From Streptomyces iakyrus (GTDB taxonomy: Bacteria; Actinomycetota; Actinomycetes; Streptomycetales; Streptomycetaceae): DNA of 64,000 nucleotides. A program made the translations under genes and the position numbers. The notes under the pieces were generated by a model. That model made no database searches, was not told the DNA's origin, and saw only the letters and a list, made by a program, of their open reading frames with translations. The stretch covers positions 558,001-622,000 of the forward strand of contig NZ_JNXI01000003.1 of assembly GCF_000717055.1 (NCBI RefSeq). Direction: 5' to 3'. This document shows positions 6,844 to 13,793 of the stretch, in pieces (the first letter of the stretch is position 1; every line of letters starts with the position of its first letter).

Positions 6844-7748
6844 GCGGTGTCTCCTTGCTGGGCTTCGAGGGCGCGGAAGTGTTCGACGAGGGCGAGGCCT
6901 TGGGCGACGCGTTCGTCGGTGGTGGAGCGGCGAGGCGGCGGGGTGGGGCCCCCGGGGAGCGCGACGAGGTGTGCGCCGGGGGTGGGCATGGGGGGCAGTT
7001 CGCTCCAGCCCTTGAGGAAGTACTTCGCGGACTCGATGTTGGTCCGGGCGGCGGCCTTCAGGGCGTGGTCGACCATGGCGGGTACGCCGCTCTTGCTGAT
7101 CATGGCCAGGATGGGGAACCAGGCGTTGCCCTGGAAGGGCCAGCGGACGACGACGCCGTTGGCGGTGAGGGCGTCGACGAGGGGGCGGGCGGCGTCGGGG
7201 ATGCCGTAGCCGATCGGCGCTGGGGGCTGGCTCTCCTGCTTGCTTGTTGAGGGGGTAGTTGAGGAGGGGTTCAGAGGGGTAGGGGTCAGGGATTCCCTGA
7301 CACTGACGTCCCGGATTTCCTGACACTGAGACGGTTCAGTGTCCGCGTTTTCGGGACACTGATCGTTCGCGTCAGTGTCCGCATTTCCGGGACGCTGAGG
7401 GGCGTCAGTGTCCCGGTTTTCGGGACGCTGAGAGGAGGCCTCAGTGTCAGCGATTCCGGGACACTGAGCGTCGAGGAACTCGGGGATCTTGTACTTGGCC
7501 GTGCCGTTCTTTTGGCCGGCCGCGAGCTTCGTGAGCGCGCCCTTGGCGATCAGCGACTTGATGACGGCGTAGAGCTGCGCGCGGCTGAGCTTGGCGCCGC
7601 GCAGGACTTCGGGCCGTTCGACGCTGTTCCACGTGATGCGGGTGTCGTCGTTGGCGTCCTCGGCCAGCACGACGAGGAGGAGCTTCTCCCGGTGCGTGAG
7701 GGCTTCGGGCGCTGCGGTGAGCACCTCGACGATCAGGCGGATTCCCAC
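6840..7748 (-). CDS. Phage replication initiator with in-gene iterons
   Basis: 302 residues from GTG 7748. Residues 15-85 form a winged-helix domain (EALTHREKLLLVVLAEDAND, then LSRAQLYAVIKSLIAKGALTKL) like lambda O-type initiators and phage replisome organisers. Residues 94-150 consist of about five 11-12-residue repeats built on xQCPxNADTxx, encoded by palindromic DNA repeats at 7280-7467. A flexible linker leads to a C-terminal domain (180-302) that would recruit the loader encoded just downstream. Initiators that carry their own origin repeats inside the gene are known (lambda O). The function is inferred from architecture. Confidence 0.65.
   Translation of the reverse strand: MGIRLIVEVLTAAPEALTHREKLLLVVLAEDANDDTRITWNSVERPEVLRGAKLSRAQLYAVIKSLIAKGALTKLAAGQKNGTAKYKIPEFLDAQCPGIADTEASSQRPENRDTDAPQRPGNADTDANDQCPENADTEPSQCQEIRDVSVRESLTPTPLNPSSTTPSTSKQESQPPAPIGYGIPDAARPLVDALTANGVVVRWPFQGNAWFPILAMISKSGVPAMVDHALKAAARTNIESAKYFLKGWSELPPMPTPGAHLVALPGGPTPPPRRSTTDERVAQGLALVEHFRALEAQQGDTA
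7280..7467. repeat. Iteron array, candidate phage replication origin
   Basis: Four 27-base repeats at 7336-7362, 7372-7398, 7405-7431 and 7441-7467, each an inverted repeat with arms TCAGTGTCC and GGGACRCTGA around a 7-8 base T-rich or AT centre. Two degraded copies end at 7329 and 7306. Spacing is 33 or 36 bases, always a multiple of three, so the array stays in frame inside the initiator gene. The position matches in-gene origins of other phages. Origin activity is inference. Confidence 0.65.
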
Positions 7749-7827
7749 TGAGGTCTTCTCTCATCTGTGCTGGTCAGGGCATGGCGACTAGCGCCCCCTT
7801 CAGGGCGGTCTTGTGCGGTTCCTGACG

Positions 7828-7842
7828 TAGCTATCATAGCTA
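7828..7842 (-). promoter_or_regulatory. Operator over the -10 of the leftward replication promoter
   Basis: A 15-base palindrome, TAGCTATCATAGCTA on the + strand, with one central odd base. On the minus strand it contains TATGAT, a near-ideal -10 box for the replication genes starting at 7748. A repressor bound here would block that promoter. Related AGCTAT/TAGCT half-sites occur in the repressor region at 19394-19487, which points to the same regulator. Confidence 0.55.
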
Positions 7843-7861
7843 AGAAAGCGAATTAGCGCTC

Positions 7862-7889
7862 TTGTGTGCCGCAGCGAATCCGCTACGCT
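7862..7889 (+). promoter_or_regulatory. Promoter of leaderless antitoxin-like gene
   Basis: TTGTGT at 7862-7867, 16 bases, then TACGCT at 7884-7889. The ATG at 7896 lies six bases past the -10, so transcription should start at or next to the start codon, giving a leaderless mRNA. No ribosome binding site is present. Confidence 0.5.
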
Positions 7890-7895
7890 GTCGAC

Positions 7896-8210
7896 ATGCC
7901 GACCCCCCGCACCGAGCACCGGGCGAAGATCGCTGAGGCGCGCAACGTCCTCGGCGAGGTGATCTCGCGCGCCCGCTACGCAGATGAGCCGACGGTCCTC
8001 GTCAACCGCGGGAAGGAAGCGGCGGTCATCGTCAGCCACCCCTTCTACGAGCAAGCCCTGCGCGACCGGGCACTCATCGAGCTGCTTGAGCGGCGCGCTC
8101 AGAGGACTGCGGACGGCGCCCCGGCCGTGACCCACGCCCGGGTTCTCCGCGAGGAGCTGGACATGGCCGAGCGCGACATCCAGGCTGCGAAGAACATCGC
8201 CGAGTCCTGA
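7896..8210 (+). CDS. Phd/YefM-type antitoxin-like protein, no toxin partner seen
   Basis: 104 residues from ATG 7896. The first 60 residues (IAEARNVLGEVISRARYADEPTVLVNRGKEAAVIVS) fit the Phd/YefM DNA-binding fold. A helical tail follows (RALIELLERRAQ, then REELDMAERDI), the region where such antitoxins bind their toxin. It is the only rightward gene within the leftward early region, with its own leaderless promoter and terminator. No RelE, Doc or other toxin lies beside it, so it may act as a stand-alone phage regulator or as an anti-defence antitoxin. A start ten codons upstream is unlikely. Confidence 0.75.
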   Translation: MPTPRTEHRAKIAEARNVLGEVISRARYADEPTVLVNRGKEAAVIVSHPFYEQALRDRALIELLERRAQRTADGAPAVTHARVLREELDMAERDIQAAKNIAES

Positions 8211-8232
8211 CACCGTCCCCTCCTCTCCTCCG

Positions 8233-8253
8233 GGCCCCGCCGTGTGCGGGGCC
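8233..8253 (+). terminator. Terminator of the antitoxin-like gene
   Basis: A 7-bp perfect stem, GGCCCCG with CGGGGCC, around a 7-base loop and followed by TTCGT, 22 bases past the stop at 8210. It also faces the leftward gene ending at 8258. Confidence 0.55.
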
Positions 8254-8257
8254 TTCG

Positions 8258-8425
8258 TCACGTCTGCTGCGGGTCTCGGGTCGGTAGGTCGACCTGCTCG
8301 CCGTTGATCAGGTGCCGCCACCAGCCGGGGCGGCCCGGGATCGCTACCGGTGGCCAGCCCTCGGTGGCGGTGACCGTGTGGGGCTGCGGTGGTTCGTCGT
8401 GCACCAGGCGCAGGTGGCCGGCCAT
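8258..8425 (-). CDS. 55-residue phage protein, unknown function
   Basis: A small protein beginning MAGHLRLVHDE, with GRPGWWRHLINGEQVDLP near its C-terminus. That motif (GRPxWW then a short beta hairpin) is shared with the 41-residue protein at 415-540. It starts one base overlapping the previous stop (TGATG). Function unknown. Confidence 0.5.
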   Translation of the reverse strand: MAGHLRLVHDEPPQPHTVTATEGWPPVAIPGRPGWWRHLINGEQVDLPTRDPQQT

Positions 8426-8748
8426 CACGCGGCGCGGCCGGCTTGGGCGGCGCGGGTGCCGCGCCACACCCCCACCGCGGAGCGCTCACCGGTCGGCCGG
8501 CGGGAGCGGTCGAACGCCACGTGCTCGATCACGCCGTCGCGGACGAGGGAGAGGACGAGGTTTCCCCAGTCCGCGCGCGGGTTCGGCGGCTCGGGGAGGT
8601 CGTTCGCCTTGGCGATCTCGTAGCTGGTGAACAGCTGGCCGGTGCGCGCCGCGGCCACGAACGCGGGCCGCACCGTGGCGGCCCAGCTGTGGTAGTCGGC
8701 GGCGACCGCGGGTTGGGTGCCGTCGAGGGTGGGTTGTATCGCGGGCAT
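8425..8748 (-). CDS. Small winged-helix-like phage protein
   Basis: 107 residues from ATG 8748, with GGAGG upstream. AAARTGQLFTSYEIAKAN followed by DWGNLVLSLVRDGVIEHVAF at about 33-80 reads as a winged helix with a recognition helix and wing, typical of phage proteins that bind DNA. It is coupled to the next gene by TGATG. Exact role unknown. Confidence 0.55.
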   Translation of the reverse strand: MPAIQPTLDGTQPAVAADYHSWAATVRPAFVAAARTGQLFTSYEIAKANDLPEPPNPRADWGNLVLSLVRDGVIEHVAFDRSRRPTGERSAVGVWRGTRAAQAGRAA

Positions 8749-8759
8749 CGGTCCTCCGG

Positions 8760-8948
8760 TCAGGTGGTTTCGGTGAGTGGGCCGTGGTCGGCGACGAGGA
8801 CCCGCCAGCGGATGAAGTGGCTGCCGGTGCAGGTCCAGCGGGGGCCGCTGCGGGTCCAGCGGCGGCCGGTCCGGTCGGTCACCGCGCGCACATCCTCGGG
8901 GGCCTGGAAGGAGCCGGGGCCGTCGGGCCGCCAGCAGCGGCCGGTCAC
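8760..8948 (-). CDS. 62-residue phage protein, unknown function
   Basis: A basic Trp/Arg-rich small protein (DRTGRRWTRSGPRWTCTGSHFIRW). It overlaps the HTH gene by four bases, which supports it as a gene, but no family or motif is recognised and coding status is less certain than for its neighbours. Confidence 0.4.
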   Translation of the reverse strand: MTGRCWRPDGPGSFQAPEDVRAVTDRTGRRWTRSGPRWTCTGSHFIRWRVLVADHGPLTETT

Positions 8949-9142
8949 CGGATACGCCGTGTCTGCCGGGAGCCGGAGCGGCGGAGGCGCACCCCGGCCT
9001 CAAGGATCAGCGTCCGGGCGGTGCCGTAGGAGTAGCCGATCTGGCGGGCGACGCTGGTGATGGTGCAGCCCTCCATGTACAGCTGGGCGGCGCGACGGCG
9101 GGCGCGGTAGCGGGTCTCGCCGGTGATGGGGCGGCCGGTCAT
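8945..9142 (-). CDS. Small helix-turn-helix DNA-binding protein
   Basis: 65 residues, highly basic. A resolvase-like HTH is clear: AAQLYMEGCTITSVARQIGYSYGTARTLILEAGVRLR at about 18-54. Such mini-HTH proteins are common in actinophages and Streptomyces elements. It is the first gene of its block: a terminator lies upstream at 9164-9191. Target unknown. Confidence 0.7.
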   Translation of the reverse strand: MTGRPITGETRYRARRRAAQLYMEGCTITSVARQIGYSYGTARTLILEAGVRLRRSGSRQTRRIR

Positions 9143-9163
9143 CGCAGGGTCCTTTCTGCCGAG

Positions 9164-9191
9164 GCCCGCCCCGCTGGGGGCCGGGGCGGGC
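9164..9191 (-). terminator. Hairpin terminator
   Basis: A perfect 10-bp stem, GCCCGCCCCG with CGGGGCGGGC, and an 8-base loop. It lies between the gene ending at 9230 and the HTH gene starting at 9142, so it should end or attenuate leftward transcription. Confidence 0.55.
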
Positions 9192-9229
9192 GGAGTGGCG
9201 GCCGTTGGGGCGACCGCCGGGTGGGGTGG

Positions 9230-9721
9230 TCAGTCGTGGTCGTAGAACTCGACTTCGATGCCGTCGCGGCGGACGGTGATGTTGGCGTGGTCGCCGAACG
9301 CTTCGAGCAGGACGACCTCGAACGCGCCGCCCTCGACGGCCTTCTCCAGCGCCTTGCACCGGTGGTAGCGGGCCTCGTCCGGGCCCTCGTACGGGTCCTT
9401 CACCCACTCGCCGGTCGTCTCGTCGCGGCGGCCGGGGATCTTGCCGAGGCTGCGGTGGCCCCACATCTCCAGCTCGTCCTCCTCGGCGTCCGCATCGTCA
9501 GTGGTGCGGACCCAGGTGCCGTGGACGCTGAACTCGCAGGGGTCGCCGTCGTTGAAGTACGGGGTGTACTGCCGCCACCCGAACTCGACGATGGCCGGGT
9601 CGTCGAGGACGGCCTGAAGGATGGGCTGGAGTTCCTCGATCGGCTTCTGCTCGACGCGGGTGGCGCCGGGGGTGATGTCGCCCTGGACGGGGATGCCGAG
9701 GAAGTTGCGGCCGCTGGTCAC
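9230..9721 (-). CDS. Conserved acidic phage protein
   Basis: 163 residues from GTG 9721, which overlaps the upstream stop (GTGA). Very acidic (TTDDADAEEDELEMWGHRSL) with beta-like segments at both ends (GIEVEFYDHD at the C-terminus). A 25-residue upstream extension is Arg/Pro-rich and rejected. No motif recognised. It pairs with the DUF6915-like gene upstream. Confidence 0.6.
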   Translation of the reverse strand: MTSGRNFLGIPVQGDITPGATRVEQKPIEELQPILQAVLDDPAIVEFGWRQYTPYFNDGDPCEFSVHGTWVRTTDDADAEEDELEMWGHRSLGKIPGRRDETTGEWVKDPYEGPDEARYHRCKALEKAVEGGAFEVVLLEAFGDHANITVRRDGIEVEFYDHD

Positions 9722-10104
9722 TGGTTGCCTCCGGTGGGCTGGTTGAGGAGCAGGTGGGAGAGCGGGACGGTCTTGCGCTGGGAGCCGGACATCCACGGCT
9801 TGATGGGCATGCCGTCGATGTAGTCCGCGGGGCTGGGGAGCCAGCCGAGGTCTTCGAGGACGTGCTGTTCGGCGATGAGCCGGACCGGGACGCGGACGGT
9901 GGAGCGCTGCTTGGGGACGTCGAGGGTGACGCCGAAGATTCGCTGGCAGAGCCAGACGCCCTCGGTGTGGTGGTAGAGGGAGCGGTGGCGGACGTCGCCG
10001 ATGATCCGCTTGCTGCTGTCGATGAACTCGTGGATGGGCAGGTACAACTCGGGCTCACCGCCCCACTTGCGGGCGCTGCTCTGGGCGTGGTGCCAGGAGT
10101 TCAC
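9718..10104 (-). CDS. DUF6915-like conserved phage protein
   Basis: 128 residues opening MNSWHHAQSSARKWGGEPE and continuing with LYLPIHEFIDSSKRII, DVRHRSLYHHTEG and RLIAEQHVLEDLGWLPSPADY. The run of conserved His and Asp residues recalls the DUF6915 family of phage proteins and could make a metal-dependent site. No function is established. AAGGAGAAC lies upstream of the ATG. Confidence 0.65.
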   Translation of the reverse strand: MNSWHHAQSSARKWGGEPELYLPIHEFIDSSKRIIGDVRHRSLYHHTEGVWLCQRIFGVTLDVPKQRSTVRVPVRLIAEQHVLEDLGWLPSPADYIDGMPIKPWMSGSQRKTVPLSHLLLNQPTGGNQ

Positions 10105-10125
10105 GCGTGTTCTCCTTGGGTCGGT

Positions 10126-10154
10126 GCCCCGCCCGGATTCCGCCCGGGCGGGGC
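10126..10154 (-). terminator. Hairpin terminator
   Basis: An 11-bp stem, GCCCCGCCCGG with CCGGGCGGGGC, around a 7-base loop, four bases past the stop at 10159. It separates the WhiB-containing block from the downstream genes. Confidence 0.6.
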
Positions 10155-10158
10155 GCTG

Positions 10159-10461
10159 TTACGTGGTGGGGCGGACCGCGGCCTGCGCGGCCCGGTACGC
10201 CGCCGGGTTGGACCTGCGCTTGCCGGAGGCGACCGCCCGGGCGTCGAAGACGCGAGAGTCGTTCAGCGGCGACGGCGTGGACCAGGCGGCGGCCGGCATG
10301 CCCGGCCCCGGCGGAACCTCGGGCAGGCCCTGCAGGGCGCGGGGCGTGTGCTGCGGGCACCGGTGGCCGGGCAGGAAGTGGCGGACCTGGTCGGCGGCGT
10401 GGCAGTAGCGCCGCTCACCGCCGACCCAGTGGCCGCAGACCGCCGGGATCCGGCTCGTCAC
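10159..10461 (-). CDS. Cys/His-rich phage protein
   Basis: 100 residues from GTG 10461 (GTGA overlap with the WhiB gene). The N-terminal third holds CGHWVGGERRYCH and HRCPQHTP, giving a likely zinc site with Cys 9, 20, 35 and several His. The rest is basic and Pro-rich. Proteins like this recur in Streptomyces elements without known function. The overlap with the WhiB gene suggests joint regulation. Confidence 0.55.
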   Translation of the reverse strand: MTSRIPAVCGHWVGGERRYCHAADQVRHFLPGHRCPQHTPRALQGLPEVPPGPGMPAAAWSTPSPLNDSRVFDARAVASGKRRSNPAAYRAAQAAVRPTT

Positions 10462-10895
10462 GCCGTGGCCTTCAACGGGGCCTGGCCCGCGCGCGCACGC
10501 TTCTCGGCCGACGCCCGCGCGTGTGCGTCCCGGCATGCCTGATCGATCGGCTCGCCGTACTTCACGTGCCGGTCGTACGCGGACGCCGTGCCGCACGCCG
10601 CGCGCGGCCGTCCACCCCTGCGGGGCTTGTCGGTGCCGTCCTTGACGCGGATCTTGAGGAGGGTGCGGCGTTCCCGTTCGGTCATGCCGCCCCAGGTGCC
10701 GTACGCCTCGCGGTTGTCGATGGCCCACTCGCGGCAGCTCAGCATCACCGGGCAGCGACGGCAGATGTCCTTCGCTGCCGCTTCAACGGCGGCCGTGCCG
10801 TCGAAGAACAGCTCGGACTGCCCATCGCATGCGCCCTGGTCGCGCCAGTCCGCCTTGCGCTTCGTCTCGGGGACCGCGCCGGTGTAGTTGCTCAC
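10458..10895 (-). CDS. Phage WhiB-like transcription factor
   Basis: 145 residues from GTG 10895. Four cysteines at about 23, 45, 48 and 54 (GACDGQ, then CRRCPVMLSC) give the Wbl [4Fe-4S] site, followed by the diagnostic turn GTWGGMT. Wbl proteins bind the primary sigma factor and change promoter choice. The tail (RPRAACGTASAYDRHVKYGE, then QACRDAHARA) is a Cys-containing helical module seen in other actinophage proteins. A phage copy may redirect host transcription or resist superinfection, as described for some actinophage Wbl proteins. Confidence 0.9.
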   Translation of the reverse strand: MSNYTGAVPETKRKADWRDQGACDGQSELFFDGTAAVEAAAKDICRRCPVMLSCREWAIDNREAYGTWGGMTERERRTLLKIRVKDGTDKPRRGGRPRAACGTASAYDRHVKYGEPIDQACRDAHARASAEKRARAGQAPLKATA

Positions 10896-11767
10896 GATGC
10901 TGCTCCGAAGATCGCGTCGTACAGGGAGTTGGTGCGCTGGCGCATTGGCCGGTCCTCCATGTGCGCGCCGGCCACGCACAACGGCATGTCGCAGCTGGGG
11001 CGGACCTGGCCCTCGGGGTCGCGGCCGTGCTGTACGCGGAACGCGATGCGGTAGGCGGAGTAGGTCGTGCCGTTGAACCAGACACGTGGCGTGCTGTGAG
11101 AGGTGCCGCCGAGCCAGCGGACGTGGCCGCCGTCGACCGGCTCGGCGTGGATCCGGAGGGCCTCTTCCAGCGAGGTGGGCCGCTGGCGGTGCGGGCGCGG
11201 GATGGATGGGTCTCGCTTCGCCTGCTTGTCGAGGAGCTTGCACAGTCCGCAGTAGGCGGTGCCGTCCGGTTCCAGGCGGGCGTGCTCGGTCATGTCGTGG
11301 CCGCTGACGCACACGGTGGGGAGGGCGCCCATGCCGCGTTCGGCGCGCCGCGCGAGGCGTGCCTGCTGCCGTCCGGCCTCGTCGTTGACGTGGTCGGGGG
11401 CAACGCAGTGCTTGAAGTCGCACTCGGCCCTGACGTAGCCCTGCGGCTCGCGGCCGTGCTTCATGCGGAAGGCGACGGCGGCCGGGCTGTAGCCAACCTC
11501 CTTGTACCGCATGACCGGTGTGCCGGACGTCTTGGCACGCTCGCCGACCCACTCCAGGTGACCGCCCTCAACGGGGCGGGTCTTGGTGGCCCACTTCTGT
11601 TCGAGGGTGAGCGGCTGCAACACCACGTTGGAGAGGCCCAACTCGATACGGAGGCGGGCGACGCGGGTCTTGTCGCAGCGGAGCTCGCGCGAGATGCGGA
11701 GGTTGCTGTGGCCATCGCGGAGCATCGCGATGATGTCGCTGTTGGTGGCGTTCAGCGGCGTGGGCAT
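10892..11767 (-). CDS. HTH protein with two HNH-like modules
   Basis: 291 residues from ATG 11767. Residues 9-46 form an HTH (SDIIAMLRDGHSNLRISREL, then DKTRVARLRIELGL). Two copies of an HNH_3-like module follow, at about 93-130 (VAFRMKHGREPQGYVRAECD, then CVAPDHVND) and 238-275 (IAFRVQHGRDPEGQVRPSCD, then CVAGAHM). Between them is a CVSGH...CGLC zinc knot. In both modules the position before Cys that is normally His is Glu or Ser, so nuclease activity is doubtful. A DNA-binding or homing-endonuclease relic is the best reading. Confidence 0.65.
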   Translation of the reverse strand: MPTPLNATNSDIIAMLRDGHSNLRISRELRCDKTRVARLRIELGLSNVVLQPLTLEQKWATKTRPVEGGHLEWVGERAKTSGTPVMRYKEVGYSPAAVAFRMKHGREPQGYVRAECDFKHCVAPDHVNDEAGRQQARLARRAERGMGALPTVCVSGHDMTEHARLEPDGTAYCGLCKLLDKQAKRDPSIPRPHRQRPTSLEEALRIHAEPVDGGHVRWLGGTSHSTPRVWFNGTTYSAYRIAFRVQHGRDPEGQVRPSCDMPLCVAGAHMEDRPMRQRTNSLYDAIFGAAS

Positions 11768-12138
11768 CAGGCCACCCCCGCGGCGAGTTCGTCGAGGGTG
11801 AGCTCGGTGTACGGCTGCCGTCGGCCGGGCTGGTCCTTGCGTCCGGTGAGCCGCCAGTACTTCCGGCCGCGGGCGAGTTGCTCGGCGAGCACCGGGACGG
11901 CGCCGATCATCTGGGCGAGGTCCCAGAGGGCGTTCCACTCGGCGGGTGGGAGGGCGCCTGAGCGCTTGCACTGGACGAGGAGGATCTGGCCGGGCTTGAT
12001 GGCGACGAGGTCGACCTTCGACTTCGACCCGGCGGTGCGGAGCACCTCGTAGCCCTCCTCGCGGAGGTGGGCACGGACGCGGTGTTCGAGGTCCCGGCCG
12101 CGGGCGTAGTTGGAGCGCGGCTTCGTAGGCGTGGTCAC
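11767..12138 (-). CDS. Holliday-junction resolvase-like nuclease (Hjc fold)
   Basis: 123 residues from GTG 12138 (GTGA overlap). A PD-(D/E)XK nuclease core is visible: YARGRDLEHRV with Glu 18, SKVDLVAI with Asp 43, and LVQCK with Gln 56 and Lys 58. This matches archaeal Hjc-type resolvases and related phage enzymes that cut four-way junctions. It would process recombination intermediates made with RecT or clear junctions before packaging. Confidence 0.8.
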   Translation of the reverse strand: MTTPTKPRSNYARGRDLEHRVRAHLREEGYEVLRTAGSKSKVDLVAIKPGQILLVQCKRSGALPPAEWNALWDLAQMIGAVPVLAEQLARGRKYWRLTGRKDQPGRRQPYTELTLDELAAGVA

Positions 12139-12461
12139 TGTTCCCCCGTGGTGGTGTGCTGGTCGCGGCGGGCCTGCCACTCGGCTTCGGTGAGGTAGAC
12201 CCGGGGTTGTGCTGTGCGCTGGCGGCGGTTGCGTTCGGTGTTCGCCTTGCGGCATGCCTTGCAGCGGCAGCCGGCCCGGTAGCCGCGCATGCCGTGCTGG
12301 ACGGTGAGGTGCTTGGGCAGCAGCCCGAGGACGTCGAGGAGTTGACGGCAGTCGGCCGCATCGCCGGCCATGGCGGCGACGTACAGGGACGCCCTGCGCT
12401 GCTCGTTCGGGGTGGCTTCGTCGGCTGGGCCCCAGGTGCGGCGGTTGAGGTCCTTGCCCAT
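12135..12461 (-). CDS. Phage protein with CRCKAC zinc motif
   Basis: 108 residues. The motif HGMRGYRAGCRCKACRKANT at about 56-75 is a compact zinc/nucleic-acid-binding element common in actinophage and Streptomyces proteins. The N-terminal part is helical and the C-terminal part basic. It starts at ATG 12461, one base overlapping the upstream stop. Likely DNA binding; role unknown. Confidence 0.6.
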   Translation of the reverse strand: MGKDLNRRTWGPADEATPNEQRRASLYVAAMAGDAADCRQLLDVLGLLPKHLTVQHGMRGYRAGCRCKACRKANTERNRRQRTAQPRVYLTEAEWQARRDQHTTTGEQ

Positions 12462-12721
12462 CAGCAGCCGCCCTCGACGAGGTGTCCGTGGGGGCAGCGG
12501 AAGGTGGTGCCATGGAGGGTGCCGGGGAGGTCCATCGAGCAGGTCGGGCACCAGGCGAAGGCCTGCACGATCACGGCGCCCGGGGCGAGCGGCCATACCG
12601 ACCGGTGCCGGGCGGCGAGGTTGCGGGCCCGGGTCGGGGCGACCGCCCAACGGAGCGCGGCCACCGCCACGACCAGCGACCCGAACAGGCTCGCGGCGCC
12701 GAGGGTGATCTGCGGGATCAC
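12461..12721 (-). CDS. Membrane protein with zinc-ribbon tail
   Basis: 86 residues. One membrane helix is likely at about 5-28 (ITLGAASLFGSLVVAVAALR), then a basic segment, then CPTC...CPHGH near 58-79, a zinc-ribbon-like tail. ATG 12721 overlaps the previous stop. Function unknown. Confidence 0.5.
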   Translation of the reverse strand: MIPQITLGAASLFGSLVVAVAALRWAVAPTRARNLAARHRSVWPLAPGAVIVQAFAWCPTCSMDLPGTLHGTTFRCPHGHLVEGGC

Positions 12722-13077
12722 GCCGCACTCCCCTCAGCGGGCGCCGTCGCGGCGGCCAGCGCCTCGCGCAGCTCCCGCACTTCGCGGGTCAGCTGCACGT
12801 TGACGCCGATCAACTCACTGCGGTCGTCGTCGAGCGCGCGGCGGGCCTTCTCCGACAGGCTCAGCTGCTGCTTCAGCCGGACGGTCTCCGGCGACGGGGC
12901 CGGGTAGTTGATCGGCGCGTCCGGGTGCTGGTCGCGGTGGTGCTCGACCAGGCCCTGCATGCGGGCGATGGCGACGTCCTTCTCGTCGAGCTTCCGCTCC
13001 GCCGCCACACGGGCCGCGGCTTCGCGCTCGCACTGGCGGGACATCTGGTCGTAACGGGCACGGGATACGAACATCAC
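12718..13077 (-). CDS. Coiled-coil phage protein
   Basis: 119 residues in two long helical heptad regions, about 8-48 and 66-110 (VRLKQQLSLSEKARRALDDD, then QLTREVRELREALAAA), joined by a Pro/His-rich linker. It should form a coiled-coil homodimer or bind a partner such as the exonuclease encoded just upstream. No catalytic residues. Confidence 0.55.
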   Translation of the reverse strand: MMFVSRARYDQMSRQCEREAAARVAAERKLDEKDVAIARMQGLVEHHRDQHPDAPINYPAPSPETVRLKQQLSLSEKARRALDDDRSELIGVNVQLTREVRELREALAAATAPAEGSAA

Positions 13078-13793
13078 GCCTTACCTCCGATGGAACGCAG
13101 CGGCCAAGAGCCGTCGATGGATGCGGCCTTGCCGCTCTGCTTCAGATGGGCCTCGAAGTCCTGCGCCCACCGGGCGTGCCACTGCACCTGCCAGCCGTGC
13201 AGCACCTCGGCCGGGACCTGGAGGTCCGGGAACTTCTCGGCGATCGCGCAGGCCACGTCGAGCGCGGCCCCGGCGTCGGCGTCCGCCGTGTGGGCGTCGG
13301 TCAGCGGCACGCCGTAGTGCGCGGCGAGCGCCTCCAACGTCCGCTTCCCGCGCCGGAAACGGTCGGCGGCCCGGTCCAGGACGAGCGGGTCCACCACCGG
13401 GGCGATCGCGGTGCCGAGCCGCTCGGCCACCGTGGCCACGCCGTGGCGGTGGCACTCGACGTCGAGCAGGCTGAGGTCGAACGGGGCGTTCATCACGACG
13501 AGCGCGGCCTGGCCGGCGAGTTCACCCGTGAGGGCGTGGGCGATCTGATCGACGACCTGCTTCGCCGGGCGGCCGTGCGCCCGGGCGTGCTCGGTGCTGA
13601 TGCCGCGGACGTCGCTCGCGGCCTTGGGGATCTCGGCGCCGTCGAGGTCGGACAGCCAGTGGGTGGTCTGGCCGTTCGGGTGGATCAGGGCGGCGGAGAC
13701 GATCCGGTGGGTGTGGATGTCGACGCCGTTGGTTTCGCAGTCGTAGGACGCGAGCGGCCCGCGGTGCCACGACGTGGCGGTGGGGGCGCTCAT
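13074..13793 (-). CDS. DnaQ-like 3'-5' exonuclease (DEDDh)
   Basis: 239 residues. Exo I DCE at 18-20, Exo II NAPFD at 102-106 and Exo III H168 with D173 (HTADADA) give a complete DEDDh active site. This is the epsilon-type exonuclease fold. It could supply single strands, proofread or act in phage recombination near RecT. Coupled by ATGA to the antirepressor gene. No polymerase domain is attached. Confidence 0.88.
   Translation of the reverse strand: MSAPTATSWHRGPLASYDCETNGVDIHTHRIVSAALIHPNGQTTHWLSDLDGAEIPKAASDVRGISTEHARAHGRPAKQVVDQIAHALTGELAGQAALVVMNAPFDLSLLDVECHRHGVATVAERLGTAIAPVVDPLVLDRAADRFRRGKRTLEALAAHYGVPLTDAHTADADAGAALDVACAIAEKFPDLQVPAEVLHGWQVQWHARWAQDFEAHLKQSGKAASIDGSWPLRSIGGKA

Noticed and set aside
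7280..7467. CRISPR array
   Set aside because: Repeats are palindromic, spacers are only 6-9 bases, spacing is a multiple of three and the array is coding inside an initiator gene.
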